This document shows, piece after piece, positions 24,718-33,452 of a stretch of 64,000 nt of DNA. The notes beneath the pieces were generated by a model, which was not told the origin of the DNA, searched no databases, and saw only the letters and a list, made by a program, of their open reading frames with translations. The number at the start of each line of letters is the position of its first letter. The stretch's first letter is position 1. This DNA is from Allomuricauda sp. (GTDB lineage Bacteria > Bacteroidota > Bacteroidia > Flavobacteriales > Flavobacteriaceae): contig NZ_JACESV010000001.1 of NCBI RefSeq assembly GCF_013911645.1, forward strand, positions 806,001-870,000, in the 5' to 3' direction. The position numbers and the translations under genes were made by a program.

Positions 24718-26508
24718 CTATTCTATATCTTGAAAATTGGTATCCGCCCAATTGGAATACCTCGGGTTCTCAACATGCATGATCCAAATTTCGTCTTGGT
24801 ACTTGCCCTTCATTTTTGATTGATATGCAGCGTATGCCATTTCATTTTCTTCATATTTTGCCAAATACACATAATTGAGACCGTTATCCGGGTTCCTGAA
24901 GTATTGTGCCTGCAATCCCTTGCTTTTCAATTCTTTCATAAAGTTTTTTAGGTAGGTCTCATTTTTGAAAACGTTGGCCACAATATAGTGCCCTTGCCCT
25001 ACTCCTTCAAGGTCAATGTATTTTTCAATGGGCTTAAACGCACCTCCATGAAAAGTTCCTTCACTTTTCTTATTGGATTGTTTGTTTACGGATTTGGAAT
25101 TATCCACAAGAGCAGCTTGCGCTGTAGAAGCTTCAATTTCATTGTAAACAGAGTCCAAATCCTTGTTGTCCGCCAAATATAGTTTTTGGGCCTTGGTCTC
25201 AATATCGGGAATCTCATCCCCATTGTGCCTTTTCACGATTCGCATAACCATCTCAAAGCGTTTTTCCATTTCTTGTTCCCTGCCCTGTTTCATGGAATCT
25301 ATTTTGTAAAGGAGGTCATCAATTACAGCGTAGCTATCTTCTTGCTGCTCCTGCAATTGTGCTACGCGCTCTTCCCAATAGGCTCTGTCCTCTTTATTGG
25401 AGGGACGCAGAGTGGTTTCTACATCCAACTTGCCATGTTGCTTTGCTTTTGCGGTTTCATCACTTGCTTCAGCGACAGCCGTATTTTCAACCTTCTTTTT
25501 CTCTTCATCGTCGTTGGAAACGAATGTGTTTTTGGAAAGATTGGGAACAAAAGAATAAGCAATTGAAATTTCGTGGGTTACACCAAGGTTGGCAATGTTG
25601 CTGTTCAAGCTTTTTTCAAAATTATAGCCAAAGGACAATCGTTGGTTCAAATTGAATCCAGTACCGGCCGATGCACCATAAAATTGGTCGTATCCACCTT
25701 GAATCCAACCCAATTTGGGAAGATCCAAAATAATCCCTCCTCCAAAGATAGGGTCTTCGCTCCCTTCAAATCGTGCTCGTGCCAGGGGCATTAATCTCCC
25801 ATCCTCAAAAACACCTCTTCCATTTTCCAACTCTTTAACAAACTGTACGTGACCTGAAAAAGTTTTTTGGTTTAGGTTGCTCAGGGATTTTCCTGACTTT
25901 AAATTATAATCCACCAAATTTTGGGCGAACACTCCAAAGTCGAATTTGCCCAAACTAAGGTTAAGTCCTGGCTGGAACGATATTACAGAACTTTCCTCAG
26001 CTTCCATCAAAATGGGATCTCCTCCCTGAGTTACCGCTCTACTAGGATCATAGCCTGTTACATAGTAAGGGATATTCACCCCAAAGGTTAAGCTACTCTC
26101 TTCTCCCAACGGGATACCGTGGGAATAATTGGCCATGACACCTAAATTGGAAATGACCCCTTCTTGCTGGTTATATAAGCTGAACCCAAGTCCAACCCTA
26201 TCGTTCAATCTACCGCTGTAACTCAAAAAGTAGTTCTGGCGGTTGTTTTCGAAATCAGCACTTTGACTGCGATGGAAAAAGTTGATGTACGATTTATCCT
26301 CCCGTATTGATGAAAAGGTAGGATTGATCAGAAATCGGTTGAACTTCAACAAATTCTGAAATGGTACATCGTAACTAACATAGGGGTTGCTTTCTTCTTG
26401 GGCCTGTAACGGGAAACCCAGAAAAACAAAAATCAATAACGCATAAACATAGCGTTCAAATTGGGGCGGAAATGTGATTTGGGGGAACGGGGGTAGTTTT
26501 ATCTCCAT
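24718..26508 (-). CDS. PorP/SprF-like outer-membrane protein with coiled coil and SPOR-like tail
   Basis: From the ATG at 26508 (the track start is 48 nt earlier) the protein is about 596 aa. Residues to about 40 form a long signal sequence ending PLQAQ. A PorP/SprF barrel domain follows (about 45-330; FLINPTFSSIREDKSYINFFHRS, FLSYSGRLNDRVGLGFSLYNQ, PKLGWIQGGYDQFYGASAG). Then come a charged linker with coiled-coil propensity (RAYWEERVAQLQEQQEDSYAVIDDLLYKID) and a C-terminal SPOR-like fold (GQGHYIVANVFKNETYLKNFMKELKSKGLQAQYF). PorP/SprF proteins take part in type IX secretion and anchoring of surface proteins. The peptidoglycan-binding-like tail suggests attachment to the cell wall. It is solitary, with no partner adhesin gene here. 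Confidence 0.82.
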   Translation of the reverse strand: MEIKLPPFPQITFPPQFERYVYALLIFVFLGFPLQAQEESNPYVSYDVPFQNLLKFNRFLINPTFSSIREDKSYINFFHRSQSADFENNRQNYFLSYSGRLNDRVGLGFSLYNQQEGVISNLGVMANYSHGIPLGEESSLTFGVNIPYYVTGYDPSRAVTQGGDPILMEAEESSVISFQPGLNLSLGKFDFGVFAQNLVDYNLKSGKSLSNLNQKTFSGHVQFVKELENGRGVFEDGRLMPLARARFEGSEDPIFGGGIILDLPKLGWIQGGYDQFYGASAGTGFNLNQRLSFGYNFEKSLNSNIANLGVTHEISIAYSFVPNLSKNTFVSNDDEEKKKVENTAVAEASDETAKAKQHGKLDVETTLRPSNKEDRAYWEERVAQLQEQQEDSYAVIDDLLYKIDSMKQGREQEMEKRFEMVMRIVKRHNGDEIPDIETKAQKLYLADNKDLDSVYNEIEASTAQAALVDNSKSVNKQSNKKSEGTFHGGAFKPIEKYIDLEGVGQGHYIVANVFKNETYLKNFMKELKSKGLQAQYFRNPDNGLNYVYLAKYEENEMAYAAYQSKMKGKYQDEIWIMHVENPRYSNWADTNFQDIE

Positions 26509-26780
26509 AGCCGATTGGGATTTGTAGGTTAATATTCCTGATTGGGACAGGACCATATGTTTTTGATAGTCTCATTCGCAAGATTTGGGACTTGTAAGAA
26601 TTTTATGACTAATTATAATGTAAATCTACATATTTTATCGTCCAACAGGTAATTTTTTCGTTGAACGGTCTATTGAATTGATAGATAAGCAGTTTGAATT
26701 CATAAAAATTGAATTTCAGTTTATAAAATGTTCTGGAATTAAATTTATTTTTGACAATAAAATTCAAAATATTCCCCAAC

Positions 26781-27260
26781 ATGGATGCGTCTTTTACCAT
26801 TGTTCCCTATTCTGAAACTTATAAAGATGCTTTTAGGAGCCTGAACGAGGAATGGATTACCAAATATTTTCAGATGGAGGAAATGGACCGTGTTGCGCTC
26901 CACCATCCCAAAGAATATATTTTGGACAAAGGCGGGTATATTGCGGTAGCTTTAATAAATGGAGAACCGGTGGGAGTTTGCGCTTTAATTCCTTGCCAAT
27001 ATGCCGGTTATGATTTTGAACTTTCTAAAATGGGCGTCTCCCCCAAAGCGCAAGGCAAAGGTATAGGCAAATTGTTGGGACAGCACATTATTGATAAAGC
27101 CAAAGGGTTGGGAGCCCAAAAAATATTTTTGGAGAGCAATCGAAAATTGGCCCCGGCCCTATCGCTTTACAAAAAATTAGGTTTTAAGGAAATGACCAAA
27201 ATTTCGTCACCTTATGCCCGTAGCGATATTCAAATGGAATTAACAATAACCTCTGCCTAG
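26781..27260 (+). CDS. GNAT family N-acetyltransferase
   Basis: The ATG at 26781 is preferred over the TTG at 26751 and gives 159 aa. The acetyl-CoA-binding motif A is clear: LSKMGVSPKAQGKGIGKLLGQHIIDKAKGLGAQKIFLES, followed by LALYKKLGF-like ALSLYKKLGFKEM. Substrate unknown. It is monocistronic between the PorP/SprF-like and DoxX genes. The upstream 200 bp is AT-rich with no feature I can name. Confidence 0.88.
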   Translation: MDASFTIVPYSETYKDAFRSLNEEWITKYFQMEEMDRVALHHPKEYILDKGGYIAVALINGEPVGVCALIPCQYAGYDFELSKMGVSPKAQGKGIGKLLGQHIIDKAKGLGAQKIFLESNRKLAPALSLYKKLGFKEMTKISSPYARSDIQMELTITSA

Positions 27261-27378
27261 TACTGCACATGCCAGGTTTGTACCTGTCTTACATTTTTGT
27301 AAGGTTTTAAACGACCACCTATTTACTATATCGTTAAAAATGAGTATCTTATAGTGTCAAACCTTAAACCTCATTGTC

Positions 27379-27801
27379 ATGGCTCTAATAAAATCGCTCA
27401 ATAAATGGGCAAATGCCCGTACTTATCTCCTCTTGGACTTGATCAGAGTTATGCTTGGTATCATCTTTTTTGTCAAGGGAATCGAGTTTATGACCAATTT
27501 CACAGAAATGGAGCGAATGGCACGTCCTTTTGAAGGGGTGCCAGGGGGCATGTTCATTCTGCATTATATAGCTCCTGCTCATTTTGTTGGTGGTATTCTT
27601 ATCGTTGTAGGATTGCTGACTAGATGGGCCTGTATTGCACAGCTACCCATACTTTTGGGTGCCGTTCTTACTAATTTCTTGGGCGAGATGGACACCAACA
27701 ACCTTATGTTGGCCACCATTGTTTTATTAGCTACCCTCTTCTTTATTGTTTATGGTTCCGGGAAACATTCTGTGGATTATTACCTTAAAATGCAGCAATA
27801 G
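27379..27801 (+). CDS. DoxX family membrane protein
   Basis: A 140-aa protein with four hydrophobic helices and the DoxX pattern: LDLIRVMLGIIFFVKGIEFM, then HFVGGILIVVGLLTRWACIAQLPILLGAVL and a last helix ATIVLLATLFFIVYGSGKHSVDYYL. Family members are membrane proteins sometimes tied to redox or detoxification; no role can be assigned. TATCTTAT at 27345 is a possible -7 box. It is convergent with the TonB receptor, whose stop codon lies 1 nt away. Confidence 0.83.
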   Translation: MALIKSLNKWANARTYLLLDLIRVMLGIIFFVKGIEFMTNFTEMERMARPFEGVPGGMFILHYIAPAHFVGGILIVVGLLTRWACIAQLPILLGAVLTNFLGEMDTNNLMLATIVLLATLFFIVYGSGKHSVDYYLKMQQ

Positions 27802-27802
27802 T

Positions 27803-29965
27803 CTATAAATTGTCCAGTTGGTTGCTCTTGCCATCCGAGCTTATCGTCCAGAAAAATCCAACAAAGAAGAAACTGTCGGCCGGGGGGGTAATTGCTCTTC
27901 TATTGAATACTCCGTTGGCATCCGGAACTTCTGCATATTGATAATTGCTCACATTATTGAAACTCAAAAGGTTGCTCACCGAGAAGTATAAAATCTTTTG
28001 TTGATCAATAAGATAGGCCCAATTGAAGCTGAGATTATTGTAAGACTTTGTCTTTTCCGTCATAAAACCAGATGTATTGGGGTTGTGGTACGGCCTGCCG
28101 GAACCGTACGAATAAGAAAGTCCGACTTGCGACCTTAGCTTATCCACCCAATATTTGGTAACCAACGATACATTATGTTTTGGCGCAAAGTTCGGAGTGG
28201 CTTTCTCAGGAAAGTTTCGATAGTTCCGTTCAGTATCCAAAAAGGAATACGAGAACCAATAATCCAAATTCTCAATGCTCTTACTATCCCTCCAAAAAAC
28301 ATCGACGCCCTTGGCATACCCGCCTCCCGAATTGGTGTAATTGGAATTGAACTGTGGCGCATCCGTATCATATTTGACCAACTGGTCATAATCCTTATAA
28401 TAGGCCTCAGTCCTAAAAGTTTTTCCATTATTGATGTATTGGTAATTGAGGATATAGTGAGATGCTTTTTCCATGTCCAAATTTTGCGTGAACTTAACCA
28501 CTTCGGTAAGCGGTCTCTGATAAAAATCGCCATAGGCCAAAGAAAACTGCCCGTCCTCTCCCGGTTTATAGGCCAAAGACACCCTTGGCGATATTGTAAA
28601 CCCATCCAGCAAGCTGCTGTGCACTCCCCGGATACCCAGCTTCATGGCGAACTTGTTGCTCAAGAATATATCTGATTCTGCAAAAGCGGCCCATAAACCA
28701 TCATTATAACCACTATTGAACTCATCCACATCAACATCGGTATAGGTTTCATCATAATTGGTATTGAAATACTCTGTCCCAAAACTCAAATCATACCGAT
28801 TACTAAAATTTTTACGTGCCTTTATCTTGATATGTGATGAAGTTTCTTTAGCATCGACCTTGTCTTCCTGTATACCAATATCATTGGTGTCCCATGCAAT
28901 AGAAGCCCCAGAGGTGAGACTCCAATCGTTAGCAAAAAAGTATTTGTAAGATGAATTAAAATATAGGTTGTTGTTCTTTAAACGGAACTGTACATAATCA
29001 TCAAAATTGATGTCCTCCTGTTCAATATCCAGATTGGAATGGTTGAATCCCGTGTACAGTTTAAACATACTCTTTTCACCTTTGCTTCTAAAAACCGCTT
29101 CCCCAGAAATGGATTCGTACGGGCTGTTCCAACGAACACCTTGGGTGGATGGAATCAAAGCCTCATAAGGGGCAAGATTCATGTAAGATGTATTGATGCT
29201 GAGCGATTGGTCGCCCCAAATCTTTGTATGCCCCACTCCACCCCCAACACTCATTATGGAGATATCCGTTTTCTCCTGTAACGGCACATCCGTAGTGTTC
29301 AACAAAAGCACACTGGACAATGCCTGTCCATACTCTGCCGAATATCCTCCCGTGCTAAAAGAAATCCCTTTAAAAAGAAATGGTGAAAATCTACCGCGGG
29401 TCGGTGTATTATTGGGTGTAGCGTTGAACGGTTGAAAAACACGTAGCCCGTCTATAAAAACCTGGGTCTCTCCTGCCGTACCCCCACGAACGAACAAACG
29501 ACCGTCCTCGTTTACCGTTGTGGTTCCAGGTAGTGTTTGCAAAGCAGCCACAAAATCGCCCGCAGCCCCTGCTGTGGTAACAATATCCAACGGTTTCAGC
29601 ACAGACACCTTGGAATTATCTCCTGCCTCAAAGGTTCCCGCGGTCAAAGTAACGCCCGACAACGAATTGACGGACTCCATCAATTTAATATGTAAATCCT
29701 TAAAATAGGAAACATCTCCTGCCTCGTAATGTGGTTCGTAGGACAACATGGAAACAACCAGGGTCTGCATTCCCTCTTCAGTTGTCTCAAAGCTAAAATT
29801 ACCGTCGGCATCCGATGAGGCGCCATCGTAAGTTCCTTCCAAATAAATGTTGGCACCTTCGATGGGGTTGTTTTTGGCATCGGTAACTTTTCCATTGATG
29901 GTCTGCTGTGCAAAAACAACTCCGGTACTTAATAATAATGTAATTAGATTGATGATGATTTTCAT
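27803..29965 (-). CDS. TonB-dependent receptor under a LytTR-type operator
   Basis: About 720 aa from the ATG at 29965, which places a signal peptide (MKIIINLITLLLSTGVVFAQ) at the N-terminus. Next come a carboxypeptidase-regulatory-like domain (GKVTDAKNNPIEGANIYLEGTYDG), a plug (about 95-215; AALQTLPGTTTVNEDGRLFVRGG) and a 22-strand-type barrel ending in FFVGFFWTIS. It has no SusD partner and is shorter than SusC proteins, so it probably takes up a small ligand such as a metal chelate or vitamin; this is inferred. The promoter carries the same LytTR-type repeats as the 2TM/kinase operons, so the receptor is probably a target of that regulator. A DUF2141 gene is divergent. Confidence 0.88.
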   Translation of the reverse strand: MKIIINLITLLLSTGVVFAQQTINGKVTDAKNNPIEGANIYLEGTYDGASSDADGNFSFETTEEGMQTLVVSMLSYEPHYEAGDVSYFKDLHIKLMESVNSLSGVTLTAGTFEAGDNSKVSVLKPLDIVTTAGAAGDFVAALQTLPGTTTVNEDGRLFVRGGTAGETQVFIDGLRVFQPFNATPNNTPTRGRFSPFLFKGISFSTGGYSAEYGQALSSVLLLNTTDVPLQEKTDISIMSVGGGVGHTKIWGDQSLSINTSYMNLAPYEALIPSTQGVRWNSPYESISGEAVFRSKGEKSMFKLYTGFNHSNLDIEQEDINFDDYVQFRLKNNNLYFNSSYKYFFANDWSLTSGASIAWDTNDIGIQEDKVDAKETSSHIKIKARKNFSNRYDLSFGTEYFNTNYDETYTDVDVDEFNSGYNDGLWAAFAESDIFLSNKFAMKLGIRGVHSSLLDGFTISPRVSLAYKPGEDGQFSLAYGDFYQRPLTEVVKFTQNLDMEKASHYILNYQYINNGKTFRTEAYYKDYDQLVKYDTDAPQFNSNYTNSGGGYAKGVDVFWRDSKSIENLDYWFSYSFLDTERNYRNFPEKATPNFAPKHNVSLVTKYWVDKLRSQVGLSYSYGSGRPYHNPNTSGFMTEKTKSYNNLSFNWAYLIDQQKILYFSVSNLLSFNNVSNYQYAEVPDANGVFNRRAITPPADSFFFVGFFWTISSDGKSNQLDNL

Positions 29966-29989
29966 GACTGATCGTTTTGATTGATGCCA

Positions 29990-30061
29990 CAAAATTGCTC
30001 TTGAACACCTTACCAAACGAAAAGGAAATACTCAATTGTAGTTTTTTATTGCTGAATTGAA
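29990..30061 (-). promoter_or_regulatory. LytTR-type operator and promoter of the TonB-dependent receptor
   Basis: The minus strand has TTCAATTC (30054-30061) and TACAATTG (30033-30040) with a 13-bp spacer, then the -7-like box CAATTTTG (29990-29997) 36 bp further on. Spacing is identical to the sites at 21694-21765 and 23972-24043. More GTT-like half sites lie just upstream (GAACTGCAAAGTGAAAACTG). Confidence 0.65.
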
Positions 30062-30177
30062 TTACAGTTTTCACTTTGCAGTTCACTCCATAAAATCAAC
30101 ATTTCGGTAGGTTGAAATTTTTATAGACGGTCTTCTTTCTGAATTTTGGAGTAGACAAAACATCAAATACAAATAGT

Positions 30178-30597
30178 ATGAAAACTGTTACACTAGCTTT
30201 AAGCTTCCTCTTTGTAAGCATCATTGCCATGGCGCAAGAAAAAACCAACGTAGCTATTACCGTTACCATTGACAATGTAACCAGTGATGAAGGAAAAGTA
30301 CTTGCCAGCCTGCACACCACCGAAACTTTTATGAAAGGCCCAGGCATACAAAACTTGGAAAGTACCATTGAAAACGGAAAAGTAATCCTGAAGTTCAACA
30401 AGGTAGCACCAGGCACCTATGCCATAATGGCCCTGCACGATGCCAACGAAAACAACCGAATGGATTACCAGTCCAACGGAATGCCAAAGGAAAGCTACGG
30501 GATGTCCGGCAACGAAATGACCATGGGCCCACCGGATTTTAAAAGTGCCCAGTTTACCGTTGGCGATGAGGATTTGGAAATGAACATCCGGTTTTAA
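30178..30597 (+). CDS. DUF2141 domain exported protein
   Basis: A 139-aa protein with signal peptide MKTVTLALSFLFVSIIAMAQ and a DUF2141 beta-sandwich: VTIDNVTSDEGKVLASLHTTETFM, KVAPGTYAIMALHDANENNRMDYQSNGMPKESYGMS and a final FTVGDEDLEMNIRF. DUF2141 proteins are exported and uncharacterised. It is divergent from the TonB receptor, sharing the region with LytTR half sites, so co-regulation is possible. Confidence 0.87.
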   Translation: MKTVTLALSFLFVSIIAMAQEKTNVAITVTIDNVTSDEGKVLASLHTTETFMKGPGIQNLESTIENGKVILKFNKVAPGTYAIMALHDANENNRMDYQSNGMPKESYGMSGNEMTMGPPDFKSAQFTVGDEDLEMNIRF

Positions 30598-30624
30598 TCA
30601 AAAAACAACAGTCAATTATTAGAA

Positions 30625-30778
30625 GAGCCCGTCTAAAAAGCTTGTAGCCTGTCAGTTCGAGCGCAGTAGAGAACCTAAATAACGTTGATAATCAATGGGT
30701 TTCGACTTTAGTTTATCCTGAGAAGTCGAAGGGCTCAACCTGACAAAGTCAAAATTTTGTTGCTTTTTAGACGGACTC
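30625..30778. repeat. 154-bp palindromic element with 17-bp terminal inverted repeats
   Basis: GAGCCCGTCTAAAAAGC at 30625-30641 is the inverse of GCTTTTTAGACGGACTC at 30762-30778, with one mismatch. The inside carries the dispersed cores GTCAGTTCGAGCGCAG and TCCTGAGAAGTCGAAGGG, themselves part of an imperfect palindrome. No ORF fits. It resembles a small non-autonomous repeat element lying between the DUF2141 gene and oxyR. Confidence 0.75.
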
Positions 30779-30874
30779 TTAGCTTTAATACAATCTGCGC
30801 CTTTTAGGATTCTTTCTTTTCTATAGACTAACCTAATGGTTTTTTATACTTTTATGCCCTAAACCTATAATTGA

Positions 30875-31816
30875 ATGACCATTACCCAGCTTCAATATGT
30901 GCTGGCTGTTGCCGAGCACAAGAACTTTACCCTTGCCGCAGAAAAGAGTTTTGTTACCCAACCCACCTTGAGCATGCAGGTACAAAAGTTGGAGGACGAA
31001 CTCGATGTCCTCATTTTTGACAGGGGCAAAAAACCCATCACCATTACCGAAGTAGGGGAAAAAATTGTGGCCCAGGCAAAGAACATTGTGGCCGAAGCAG
31101 AACGAATCAAGGATATTGTTGATCAAGATAAAGGGTATGTTGGGGGAGATTACACCTTGGGGATAATACCAACTGTAATGCCCACACTGCTCCCCATGTT
31201 CCTAAATGCTTTTATAAAAAAATATCCCAAGGTTAACCTCATCATCAAGGAACAATCCACCCAAACTATGATCAAAAATATTATGGATGGGCATTTGGAT
31301 GCTGGAATAGCCGCAACACCGCTAGAAATTGAGTTTATCAAAGAACGCCCATTATATTATGAACCTTTTGTAGGTTACGTCCCAAAAAATCATAGGCTGG
31401 CATCAGAAAATGAAATATCTACGGATGATCTGGATGTAAACGATATTCTTTTGTTGCAGGATGGCCATTGCTTTCGAGAAGGGGTAATCAACCTTTGCAA
31501 AGCCTCCAAAAACCGACATGGTGACCATTTTAAAATTGAGAGTGGAAGTTTTGAGACCTTGGTCAGTTTAGCGGATGAAGGCATGGGAATGACCCTATTG
31601 CCCTACTTGAATACCCTACACTTGGAAGAGGACAAGAGAACTAACCTAAAATCCTTCCAAAAACCTACTCCGGCACGTGAAATAAGTTTGATTTACCATA
31701 AAAGCGAACTGAAAATACAAATTACGGATGCTCTCAGAGAGGTAATCTCCAGTATTGTTCGTGGAGCAATTGCTTTTCAGGATGTGAAAATAATAAGCCC
31801 CTTGGCCAAAAATTAA
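30875..31816 (+). CDS. oxyR: Peroxide-sensing LysR-type regulator OxyR
   Basis: A 313-aa LysR-type regulator. The winged helix-turn-helix occupies 1-60 (QLQYVLAVAEHKNFTLAAEKSFVTQPTLSMQVQKLE), then a linker helix and a substrate-binding-like regulatory domain. Cys199 and Cys208 in DGHCFREGVINLC sit at the same residue numbers and spacing as the redox cysteines of E. coli OxyR, so direct disulfide sensing of hydrogen peroxide is expected. TACTTTTA at 30848 is a possible -7 element. No catalase or peroxidase gene is adjacent. A hairpin follows the stop codon. Confidence 0.92.
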   Translation: MTITQLQYVLAVAEHKNFTLAAEKSFVTQPTLSMQVQKLEDELDVLIFDRGKKPITITEVGEKIVAQAKNIVAEAERIKDIVDQDKGYVGGDYTLGIIPTVMPTLLPMFLNAFIKKYPKVNLIIKEQSTQTMIKNIMDGHLDAGIAATPLEIEFIKERPLYYEPFVGYVPKNHRLASENEISTDDLDVNDILLLQDGHCFREGVINLCKASKNRHGDHFKIESGSFETLVSLADEGMGMTLLPYLNTLHLEEDKRTNLKSFQKPTPAREISLIYHKSELKIQITDALREVISSIVRGAIAFQDVKIISPLAKN

Positions 31817-31840
31817 AAGAGCCGCTTTTTAGCGGCTCTT
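31817..31840. terminator. Hairpin between convergent oxyR and small gene
   Basis: AAGAGCCGCT and AGCGGCTCTT pair perfectly around TTTT. Flanking A/T stretches suggest a two-way terminator, although the plus-strand T run is short. Confidence 0.65.
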
Positions 31841-31849
31841 AGTTAGTGT

Positions 31850-32035
31850 TTATACTTTTAATAATACTAATGTTGATTGTAACTCTGGCTTGTCCACAAG
31901 ATAAAATTGCAACCAGATTCTAAGCTCTTCCACTTCACTTGGCAATAATCTAGAAATAGCTTTCTGAAGTTCCCTAGCAAAGAGTTTAACATCAAAACTC
32001 ACCTTTTGAAGGATTGTTTTGGTGTAATCTAACAT
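31850..32035 (-). CDS. Small conserved Flavobacteriia protein of unknown function
   Basis: 61 aa from the second ATG (32035; MLDYTKTILQKVSF), preferred over the ATG four codons earlier. The core KTILQKVSFDVKLFARELQKAISRLLPSEVEELRIWLQFYL is amphipathic and helical, with no signal peptide or motif. I recall similar small proteins in related genomes but cannot name a function. It is convergent with oxyR, and its upstream region overlaps that of the D,D-carboxypeptidase gene. Confidence 0.65.
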   Translation of the reverse strand: MLDYTKTILQKVSFDVKLFARELQKAISRLLPSEVEELRIWLQFYLVDKPELQSTLVLLKV

Positions 32036-32168
32036 AGCTCTAGGCATAATAATTTGATTAAATTGAATGTAAAAGGTTGTGTTCTAAATTAGTGAAAAAC
32101 ACGTTTAAAAAACCTAAGTTTCAGTTAAAAAATGAATATCTTGTTGTTAAAATTGACCAAGGGCGTAT

Positions 32169-33452
32169 ATGAACCAACCACAAACAAAAACATCTAACCC
32201 ACTGTTTTTCAAGGTTTTTATTATCATTTTTTTGTTGACAGGATGTAGTCCCATCAAAAAAACACTGAACTCGAATATTGAGAGCGACAACCTGAAAAAT
32301 TCTTTCCATGGCCTTGTAATTATTGATGCCAATACTAAAAAAGAGATCTATGATCACAATGGCGACAAATACTTTACCCCTGCCAGCAACACAAAGATTG
32401 TAACTTTATATACAGGTCTAAAGTTACTTCCCAAATACATTCCCACCCTAAAATATAAAGTGACCCAAGACACGATATTTATTGAAGGTACCGGTGACCC
32501 ATCATGGCTGCACCCCTATTTTAAGGACAGCACAGCAATAGCTTGGTTAAAAAATCAGGAAACCATTGCCCTTTACACCAAAAATCACAGCGAACCCCGT
32601 TATGGGCCCGGTTGGGCCTGGGAAGATTACGACACTTATTTTTCGCCCGAAAAATCCACTTTGCCCCTTTATGGCAACGTAGCTACCATTTCCAACAACA
32701 ATGGATTGGAAGTTTCTCCAAAAACATTCTTCCATAAAACCATAATCAAGGACACCACTTTTAAAAGAAAAGAATTCCACAACAAGTTTTATATCTCTTC
32801 TACGGAACAGGACACTTTGGAAATTCCTTTTATGGCCAGTGAAAATTTGACCAAAGAATTACTTGAGACAGCCCTTGGGAAAAAAATTGCTTTGACCCCA
32901 CATTTTCCATCTGGAGAGAAGCAAACCTTGTATGGAATAGAAACCGACTCTATTTTTAAGCGTATGCTTTTTAAGAGCGATAACTTTTTGGCAGAACAAT
33001 TATTAATAGCGGCCTCGGCAACACTATCCGATACCTTGAGCACCGAAAAAGCCATAGATTTTATGTTGAACAATCATTTAAAGGACTTGGAACATCAACC
33101 GCGCTGGGTAGATGGGTCCGGACTTTCCCGTTATAATTTGTTTACGCCCCGTTCCTTTGTTCAAATTCTTCAAAAACTATATGAAGAAGTACAGGAAGAA
33201 CGTCTTTTTGGGATATTTCCGATGTGGGGACCCAACAATACGGTCCAAGAATGGGAAGACCACACAACGGAGCCGTTCCTATTTGCCAAATCGGGCTCCG
33301 TGGGCAACAACTATAATTTGAGCGGCTACGTGAAGACCAAATCGGGCAAATTGCTCATCTTTAGTTTTATGAACAATCATTTTCGGGTGCCATCATCAGA
33401 AATAAGGGAAACCATGTATACTACCTTAAAGAATCTCTACGAAAACTACTGA
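32169..33452 (+). CDS. dacB: D-alanyl-D-alanine carboxypeptidase/endopeptidase, S13 (PBP4 type), lipoprotein
   Basis: A 427-aa protein with an N-terminal membrane segment ending LLTGC (lipobox). The three penicillin-binding motifs are visible: S73-N-T-K76 in PASNTKIVTLYTG, SxN in GSGLSRYN, and KSG in FAKSGSVGNNYN, a KTG variant. The long insertion between the first two motifs fits the S13 family. It trims or cleaves peptidoglycan peptides in the periplasm. It ends 7 nt inside the convergent Nudix gene. TATCTTGT at 32137 is a possible -7 box. Confidence 0.9.
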   Translation: MNQPQTKTSNPLFFKVFIIIFLLTGCSPIKKTLNSNIESDNLKNSFHGLVIIDANTKKEIYDHNGDKYFTPASNTKIVTLYTGLKLLPKYIPTLKYKVTQDTIFIEGTGDPSWLHPYFKDSTAIAWLKNQETIALYTKNHSEPRYGPGWAWEDYDTYFSPEKSTLPLYGNVATISNNNGLEVSPKTFFHKTIIKDTTFKRKEFHNKFYISSTEQDTLEIPFMASENLTKELLETALGKKIALTPHFPSGEKQTLYGIETDSIFKRMLFKSDNFLAEQLLIAASATLSDTLSTEKAIDFMLNNHLKDLEHQPRWVDGSGLSRYNLFTPRSFVQILQKLYEEVQEERLFGIFPMWGPNNTVQEWEDHTTEPFLFAKSGSVGNNYNLSGYVKTKSGKLLIFSFMNNHFRVPSSEIRETMYTTLKNLYENY

